Of a stretch of 64,000 nt of DNA, positions 59,044 to 64,000 are shown one piece after another (the stretch's first letter is position 1; each line of letters begins with the position of its first letter). The stretch is from the NCBI GenBank assembly GCA_964602415.1, contig CAZRQL010000009.1, positions 37,291 through 101,290 on the forward strand, read 5' to 3'. Both the position numbers and the translations under genes were made by a program. The notes under the pieces were generated by a model that saw nothing but the letters and a program-made list of their open reading frames with translations, was not told where the DNA came from and did no database searches. The DNA comes from CAZRQL01 sp964602415 (lineage in GTDB: Bacteria > Bacteroidota > Bacteroidia > Cytophagales > Flammeovirgaceae).

Positions 59044-59745
59044 TTATTTTAAACCAAAAACTTTTCTCAAAAGTTCTGTGGTTCTGGCTGAGGGGTCGTT
59101 TCTGATTTTTTCCTCTTCTTTAGCAAGCAGTTTTATGAGTCCGTCGGTTGCTTTGTCGGCGGCATAACCTGCAAAATCGGTGGTTACTTTGCGCACCCCC
59201 GGCAGGCGGTTGTAGCTTTCCAATATCGAAGTAACCAAAATCATCGTGCCGTTGGCATTGAGCTTTTCATCAATGACGGGTTTGAATTGGCTTTTCAGTG
59301 CCTTGCTGGTGGTGCTGCGTAAAAACTCCGTTATTGCTCCTTTGCCCCCTTGGAAAAGCCCGACTGCATCGGTTATGCTGAGGGCTTTGATGGCATCAGA
59401 GAAAATAGGAACTGCGCCCAGCACCGCATTGGTTGCTCCTTGGTTCATCTTGGTAACCAAATCGTCTATTTGTTTGCCTTGGCCCATTCGGCGCATCGTT
59501 CGCTCAACTTTATCAAATTCAGGCGGCAGAGGGATTCTGATTTCAGGGTTGTTCAAAAAGCCTTTGGCCGCTTCGTTGATGGCATTTTGTGAGCCTACGT
59601 TGAGGGCTTCTTTCAGTCCGGCTACCAAATCGTCTTGGTTTAAGCCTTGGGTGGTCAGTTTTTCCAAAAACTTTTGTGCAGAACTTTTTTGCCCCAACGC
59701 AGGTAAGGCGCATATCAAAAGCACAAACAATAAATAAGTACGCAT
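59044..59745 (-). CDS. DUF4197 domain-containing exported protein
   Basis: This 233-residue protein has a signal peptide (about 1-18, ending ALGQ). The rest is the DUF4197 domain: GLKEALNVGSQNAINEAAKGF (about 43-63), IRIPLPPEFDKVERTMRRMGQG (about 70-91) and a DAVGLFQGGKGAITEFLRSTT segment (about 126-146), the order typical of the family. It is predicted helical and periplasmic. The function is unknown. A perfect-spacing promoter is upstream (59766-59797), inside the end of aroE. Confidence 0.88.
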   Translation of the reverse strand: MRTYLLFVLLICALPALGQKSSAQKFLEKLTTQGLNQDDLVAGLKEALNVGSQNAINEAAKGFLNNPEIRIPLPPEFDKVERTMRRMGQGKQIDDLVTKMNQGATNAVLGAVPIFSDAIKALSITDAVGLFQGGKGAITEFLRSTTSKALKSQFKPVIDEKLNANGTMILVTSILESYNRLPGVRKVTTDFAGYAADKATDGLIKLLAKEEEKIRNDPSARTTELLRKVFGLK

Positions 59746-59765
59746 TTTGTATAAAATTTACACGA

Positions 59766-59797
59766 CAAAGCTATCCTTATTTATTGTTGAGACCAAA
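59766..59797 (-). promoter_or_regulatory. Bacteroidota promoter of the DUF4197 gene
   Basis: On the minus strand TTTG (59797-59794), a 20-bp spacer and TAGCTTTG (59773-59766) match TTTG-N20-TAnnTTTG exactly. The ATG is at 59745. The promoter partly overlaps the 3' end of aroE (from 59781). Confidence 0.65.
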
Positions 59798-60482
59798 TTC
59801 GCCAGGCCTGCTTTGCTTGGGCGTAAAGCATCGCCAGACCGTTTTGTCCCTGTTTGAAGTGCTTCAAAAACAAGGTTTTTTCAGGGTTGTAAACCAAGTC
59901 AAATCCGTAGTGCTCATCGGTAATCTGTTCGTAATTGATAGGTGGGCAACTTTGGGTATGAGGATACATACCCAAAGGGGTTGTATTGACAATAATCTGA
60001 AAATGAGATAAATCGGGTATGTTCTCATATCCATAATCCGCTTTTGCCGCTTCTCTGGACACCGTTTTGAACTGTATGCCTCTCTTTTGTAGGACAGCAG
60101 TTACAGCGCGGCTCGCTCCTCCCGTACCCAACACCAACGCCCTGCCCTCAAGGTGAGGAAGCACTTCATCAAAGCCCAAAAAATCGGTATTGTATCCTAC
60201 AAGTTGGTTGTTTTCCAGCGAAACCGTATTGACTGCACTTACTTGGATGGCACTGTCAGCGAGTTTGTCAAGGTGTTCGATGATGGCTATTTTGTAGGGG
60301 ATGGTTACGTTCAAGCCCTTTAAGTCTTGTTCAAAGAACCATCTGCGGAAGTTGGCGAGGTCAGGAAGCTCGAAAAGTGAATAGCTGTGATTGGGTAAAT
60401 TTAGTGCTACAAATTTTTTATCGAAATAACGCTTTGAAAAAGAATGAGAAAGGCTAAGGCCAATAAGTCCGAATCGGGGCAT
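59781..60482 (-). CDS. aroE: Shikimate dehydrogenase
   Basis: AroE reduces 3-dehydroshikimate to shikimate with NADPH in aromatic amino-acid synthesis. The 233-residue protein is on the short side of the family. The N-terminal shikimate-binding region includes GLIGLSLSHSFSKRYF (about 5-20; SxS) and NVTIPYK (about 58-64; the catalytic lysine region). AVNTV and GYNTDFLGF (about 96-104) follow. The NADP loop is LVLGTGGASRAV (about 117-128), and NTTPLGM (about 166-172) follows. It is alone, without other aro genes in the window. Confidence 0.96.
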   Translation of the reverse strand: MPRFGLIGLSLSHSFSKRYFDKKFVALNLPNHSYSLFELPDLANFRRWFFEQDLKGLNVTIPYKIAIIEHLDKLADSAIQVSAVNTVSLENNQLVGYNTDFLGFDEVLPHLEGRALVLGTGGASRAVTAVLQKRGIQFKTVSREAAKADYGYENIPDLSHFQIIVNTTPLGMYPHTQSCPPINYEQITDEHYGFDLVYNPEKTLFLKHFKQGQNGLAMLYAQAKQAWRIWSQQ

Positions 60483-60557
60483 ACATGCGATTTTATTGCT
60501 AAAAATACTTACTCAACCATAAAAGGATATAAATTTTGAGTTTGGATATTTGGGCTT

Positions 60558-62219
60558 ATGAATATTGTAGATTGGTTGGTACTTGGCGGCACGCAGGTTT
60601 TTATAGTGGCTTACGGGCTTTACAAGAGTCGGCAAAGCGGCAAACTCGAAGGCTACATCTTGGGAGACAGAGAGATAAGCTGGTTTACGGTAGGGCTTTC
60701 GGTCATGGCAACCCAAGCCAGCGCGATTACCTTCCTTTCTACTACTGGTCAGGCTTACAGCGATGGGATGAGGTTTGCGCAATTTTACTTTGGTTTGCCC
60801 ATAGCCATGTTGCTGATTGCTTGGTTTGTGGTGCCTGTGTACCGCAGTTTGGGGGTTTATACCGCTTACGAGTTCTTGGAAGGGAGATTTGATTTGAAAA
60901 CCAGAACCTTGGCAGCGGTACTTTTTCTTTTGCAGCGAGGCTTGGCGGCTTCTTTCACCATTTATGCTCCGGCTTTGGTGCTTTCAGTGATGCTGGGCTG
61001 GCCGATTGCTGCCTGCAATGTTTTTATCGGGGCGATAGTGGTTTTTTATACGCTTACCGGTGGAAGCAAGGCCGTCAGTTATACCCAAAAGCAGCAAATG
61101 CTTGTTATCACGGTGGGTTTGGTGGCTTCGGGAGTGCTATTGGTGCAGTCTATACCTTTGAGTTTCAGTGAAACCATCCAAGTGGCGGCGGCGGCAGGAC
61201 GCACTAAGGTCATTACCTTCGATGTGGACTTTACCGACCGATACAACCTTTGGTCGGGGCTTTTGGCGGGTACGTTCCTATCTTTGGGCTACTTTGGCAC
61301 AGACCAGTCGCAGGTTTCGCGCTATCTTTCAGGGCGTTCTGTTAAAGAAATCAGGATAGGCCTGCTGATGAACGGCTTGCTCAAAGTACCCATGCAACTG
61401 GGGATTTTGTTCGTGGGGGTTTTGCTGTTCGTTTTTTACCAGTTTGAGAGCAAGCCTTTGGTATTCAATCCAAGTGATTTGAAAAATACTCCTGAGATAG
61501 AGCAGCTTCAAACCCGACATGCTCATATCCAGTCAGAAAAAAAGAGCTTTTTGCTTCAAAGCAATTTGGAATCCTCAACTTTTAGTTTACAGTTCAATGC
61601 TTTGCTCAAAAAACAAGACAGCCTCGAAAGACAAGCCATTGCCCACTGCAAGGGACTTTCTGACGAGTCAGAGATTAACAAAGCACAAACCAAGATGTCG
61701 GACTATGCTTTTTTGAGTTATATCCTTAATTATATGCCTGTTGGCTTGGTGGGTTTGCTGATTTCGGTGATTTTGTCGGCGGCCATGTCATCGGCCTCTT
61801 CGGAGCTTAACGCACTGGCTATCACCTCAACGATAGATATTTACAAGCGGTATTTTGGCTCAGACAAGTCCGACAAGCATTTTATCACCGTTACCCAAAG
61901 CCTCACGCTGTTTTGGGGCTGCTGGGCGGTGGGCTGTACATTTTTCTTAGACCGTTTCGAGAACCTGATTCAGGCCGTCAATATCGTGGGGTCTTTGGTC
62001 TATGGGACTATGCTTGGGGTATTTGTAACGGCGTTTTTCTTGAAGCGCGTAGGTAGCAATCATGTGTTTGTGGCACTGGTTTTATCGCAGATCCTTGTGG
62101 TGGCTTTGTGGTGGTTTAGTGAGTTGGCTTTTTTGTGGTACAATTTAGTGGGTTGCTTGTCGGTGATGGCGATGGGGATTGTTTTTTCTTATGTATTGCC
62201 CCAAACCAAAAAATCTTAA
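60558..62219 (+). CDS. Sodium:solute symporter (SSS family)
   Basis: This 553-residue inner-membrane transporter of the SSS (SLC5) family has about 13 helices. The N-terminal part shows YILGDREISWFTVGLSVMAT (about 33-52) and an ASAITFLSTTGQAYSDG stretch, and the sodium-site helix is LVGLLISVILSAAMSSASSELNAL. Between helices about 9 and 10, around residues 310-400, there is an unusually long charged loop (LQTRHAHIQSEKKSFLLQ). Substrate (sugar, myo-inositol, sialic acid or other) cannot be told from the sequence. It stands 75 bp after the oppositely directed aroE start, sharing an intergenic region with it. Confidence 0.92.
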   Translation: MNIVDWLVLGGTQVFIVAYGLYKSRQSGKLEGYILGDREISWFTVGLSVMATQASAITFLSTTGQAYSDGMRFAQFYFGLPIAMLLIAWFVVPVYRSLGVYTAYEFLEGRFDLKTRTLAAVLFLLQRGLAASFTIYAPALVLSVMLGWPIAACNVFIGAIVVFYTLTGGSKAVSYTQKQQMLVITVGLVASGVLLVQSIPLSFSETIQVAAAAGRTKVITFDVDFTDRYNLWSGLLAGTFLSLGYFGTDQSQVSRYLSGRSVKEIRIGLLMNGLLKVPMQLGILFVGVLLFVFYQFESKPLVFNPSDLKNTPEIEQLQTRHAHIQSEKKSFLLQSNLESSTFSLQFNALLKKQDSLERQAIAHCKGLSDESEINKAQTKMSDYAFLSYILNYMPVGLVGLLISVILSAAMSSASSELNALAITSTIDIYKRYFGSDKSDKHFITVTQSLTLFWGCWAVGCTFFLDRFENLIQAVNIVGSLVYGTMLGVFVTAFFLKRVGSNHVFVALVLSQILVVALWWFSELAFLWYNLVGCLSVMAMGIVFSYVLPQTKKS

Positions 62220-62953
62220 CTTCCTTGTACAAATTGAGCAATTTCTTTTTTCATGGGTATTTAGAATAAACAAGTAATTATTGGTTAATCCATGGTTAAA
62301 TAATAGCTAAAAACAGCATCTACGGTTTAAATTGTTGAAAATAGGCTGTTACTAACAGGGCATTCATCCCGCAGGGATGGCATATTTATAGAAAAACGGT
62401 ACCACAGATGCCTGCGACCCCGTTGGGGTCGAATCCCATCAACTTTGTCCGGCTATAAATATATGATGCCTCCGGCATCAGGCGCATGTATTCAGTTAAG
62501 GATGAGAAATATTTTTATTGTGTCATTCGAGTTAATTCTTCAAACGTGATTTGGGTTAAAATAGCAAACGATACAACTCATTGGGCGGAAGTGCCAAGGC
62601 CTTAATTAGGTGTTGTAAATATAGCTTGAGAATTCTAAATACCCAAATCTTTTCATTTAAAACTTTACCTTTGTTTTACTATACCATCTTTACAAAAATT
62701 AACAGATTTACATCTTGGGCATTCCTTCATAGGTCAAATGAATCAGAGTAATAAAACTGCAAAATAGAAAAACTATACCAAATTAGCAATACCCGTTATT
62801 TTTAACGCTACGCTACTCAGAGTTTTTTTGCAAAGATATACAGTATATTTGTAATCATATAATAGACTTTATGTAAATTAGCAATATAAATTTTTCTAAT
62901 GCTTAATCTGAGATTGAAAATTGTAGTTTCTAATTTACCTTAAATTGAGCTTT
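62220..62953. other. 734-bp gene-free region containing a three-hairpin repeat
   Basis: I find no open frame, tRNA or terminator of note here. The notable content is the hairpin element at 62365-62480 (listed separately). To its right, 62490-62953, the sequence is AT-rich with only a short inverted repeat (CGTTA-TTTT-TAACG near 62790-62805). The region may hold the promoters of the genes on either side. Confidence 0.6.
62365..62480. repeat. Three-hairpin intergenic repeat element
   Basis: Three perfect short hairpins, each with a 3-nt loop, lie in 116 bp. They are CATCCC-gca-GGGATG (62365-62379), CGACCCC-gtt-GGGGTCG (62415-62431) and TGATGCC-tcc-GGCATCA (62464-62480). A 10-bp inverted pair ATATTTATAG (62382-62391) and CTATAAATAT (62453-62462) encloses the middle hairpin. 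GC-rich arms in an AT-rich spacer point to an RNA or DNA structural element. Dispersed elements of this look occur between genes in Bacteroidota, but I cannot confirm copies from this window alone. Confidence 0.7.
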
Positions 62954-63256
62954 TCATATCAAATAGCTAACAATTAATATCAAAAAGCATAGATTCATGA
63001 AAATTTCTAGCATCAATCTATAGAATTGTTTTTTTGATGAAACTGCTTTATTTGATTTGATTATGTAAATCATTTCAACAAGAATTAAAAAATTTGCCAA
63101 TACCAAAGACAATGGTATCACAAAGAGTTTTTGGTTTTCACCGAATCTTTTTATGATAGAAAAAACAATATAATGGAAGGCAAATAATACAGATGTTATT
63201 GACAGTACGTTTGAAACAAATTTTTCTGAAAAATTATTTTGAAAAAATATTCGCAT
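62954..63256 (-). CDS. Small multi-pass membrane protein of unknown function
   Basis: This 100-residue protein has three predicted membrane helices (about 15-36, 44-65 and 80-99), separated by short basic loops (IKRFGENQK and KSNKAVSSKKQ). No family is recognised. It lies 9 bp after the lipoprotein gene on the same strand and so is probably co-transcribed with it. Its base composition is more AT-rich than the genes to its left. Confidence 0.65.
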   Translation of the reverse strand: MRIFFQNNFSEKFVSNVLSITSVLFAFHYIVFSIIKRFGENQKLFVIPLSLVLANFLILVEMIYIIKSNKAVSSKKQFYRLMLEIFMNLCFLILIVSYLI

Positions 63257-63265
63257 AGAATTTTT

Positions 63266-63925
63266 TTATGAAACGCAATTTATAAAATCCCAAACCATCC
63301 AAGCTACCAGAGCATAACTTAAATATCTTTTCCCAATCCATTGAAGTAGTTTAATTGCAGATTGATATGTATGACCAGCTGTTATTGAATAATAGATATC
63401 TTTTAGTCCATTGAGCCCAAGTACTACACCTATGCAGTCTTTAATAACATCGGCTGACATTCCTCTATTAATCGCGTCTCTTTCAAAATCAGTGTTAAAG
63501 ATTGAATAAATAAAGGACAATTGTGCCAGTTGTAAGTCGGTCATATTCAAGATTGAATCCTTTGTTTCATCTGACAATAAAAGCCACTGATTTGAATCTT
63601 CGAGTTTAGAAACGAGCTCAATGTGTAATAAACGCCCATTTTCTACCAGAGGCCTAATAGCATTTGTAATTAAAACCGAGTCATCAATAATTCCAAAACC
63701 ATCACGATTCTTTAAATTCTCGACAATTCCTATCATTTCAGCTACACTTAGATACGGGGTATTAACGCTAAAAGTTTCTAAATCAGAACTAAGAGGATAA
63801 GTTTCCTCTGTATTTGATGAAGGTACGACAAACGACTTTTCAACTCCTGAGTCTTTACATCCAAATAAAAACATTGGTATTACTAAAATTGCAGGTAATG
63901 ACTTAGAAAAAGTTTTGATTTTCAT
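63266..63925 (-). CDS. Lipoprotein of unknown function
   Basis: This 219-residue protein has a signal peptide with a lipobox (MFLFGC, lipidated cysteine near residue 23). The mature part starts with a long polar, disordered-looking stretch and continues as a helical domain (about 60-210) with a late hydrophobic segment, LSYALVAWMVWDFI (about 202-215), that could be a membrane helix or a buried core. No family is recognised. It is followed 9 bp later by the small three-helix membrane gene. Together they look like an accessory pair. Confidence 0.65.
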   Translation of the reverse strand: MKIKTFSKSLPAILVIPMFLFGCKDSGVEKSFVVPSSNTEETYPLSSDLETFSVNTPYLSVAEMIGIVENLKNRDGFGIIDDSVLITNAIRPLVENGRLLHIELVSKLEDSNQWLLLSDETKDSILNMTDLQLAQLSFIYSIFNTDFERDAINRGMSADVIKDCIGVVLGLNGLKDIYYSITAGHTYQSAIKLLQWIGKRYLSYALVAWMVWDFINCVS

Positions 63926-64000
63926 TGAATTAAAGTAAAAAAAAATTGTACCTACTCATTGGCTTTTCGGCTTCCGCCCCTGCATTTGTAGCTGCCGGTT

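Noticed and set aside
62666..62673. TACCTTTG as a promoter on the plus strand
   Set aside because: No -33 element and no gene follows on that strand for several hundred bases, so a chance match is likely.
1..64000. tRNA genes, CRISPR arrays, insertion sequences and DnaA-box clusters
   Set aside because: I looked for T-loop signatures, regular spaced repeats, transposase motifs and TTATCCACA-type boxes and saw none.

Overview
The window reads as chromosomal DNA from a member of the Bacteroidota, probably near the Cytophagales. The signs are families largely confined to that phylum (DUF4175, DUF3078, DUF2911, bacillithiol BshB1, RNase Y paired with ZapA, a YbeY carrying the Bacteroidota-type metal motif), weak Shine-Dalgarno sequences, several copies of the phylum promoter (TTTG, about 20 bp, TAnnTTTG), and dense short operons on both strands. 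The order-level placement is an inference. I see no rRNA, tRNA, CRISPR array, insertion sequence or prophage.

Layout. 1-3.3 kb (minus): rsmA, a nucleotidyltransferase plus small-protein pair, dprA, and the start of recQ, which runs off the left edge. 3.4-5.4 kb: DUF2911 protein, bshB1, and an RRM RNA-binding protein with a strong terminator. 5.5-10.6 kb (minus): outer-membrane protein, glycosyltransferase, oligopeptide-type ABC permease, RsbU-like phosphatase and methyltransferase. 10.7-17.5 kb: topA convergent with sufS, two exported proteins, and a MerR-PAP2-rhodanese operon. 17.5-22.4 kb (plus): a putative AbiC-like membrane protein, a DtxR-type regulator, a DASS transporter and a GT-C-like membrane protein. 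22.4-28 kb: a CcoI-type copper ATPase divergent from an FNR/CRP regulator with an FNR-like box between them, then ald and xth. 28-38 kb (plus): peptide-binding lipoprotein, DUF4175 protein, RsbW-like kinase, ybeY, a parS-like palindrome, mnmG, a geranylgeranyl-reductase-like flavoprotein and crtB. 38-44 kb (plus): exonuclease, tyrS, rluD-type synthase, rarA and comM/yifB. 44-50.6 kb: DUF721, TPR protein, rny, zapA with a coiled-coil partner, an RsmI-like methylase, a BFN-UVR protein and tryptophan 2,3-dioxygenase. 50.7-60.5 kb: a degenerate HPt-like protein, ggt, glycosyltransferases, an ECF sigma factor with an anti-sigma-like protein and gmk, a NifU-type scaffold, a 33-residue membrane peptide, DUF4197 and aroE. 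60.5-64 kb: a sodium:solute symporter, a 734-bp gene-free stretch with a three-hairpin repeat, and two unrecognised membrane or lipoprotein genes.

Themes. Most genes are housekeeping: DNA uptake and repair (dprA, recQ, comM, rarA, xth), translation and RNA (rsmA, ybeY, mnmG, tyrS, rluD, rny) and envelope functions. The most unusual arrangement is a split signalling and transport set. An OppC-type permease is coupled to an RsbU-type phosphatase in one operon, and an oligopeptide-binding lipoprotein sits with an RsbW-type kinase in another about 20 kb away. Other points for a second look are the parS-like site before mnmG, the FNR-like box beside ccoI, the HPt-like domain without its histidine, the 33-residue gene with its own promoter element and terminator, and the three-hairpin element near 62.4 kb. 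I saw nothing that is clearly a new defence or mobile system. The AbiC-like gene and the nucleotidyltransferase pair are the nearest candidates.
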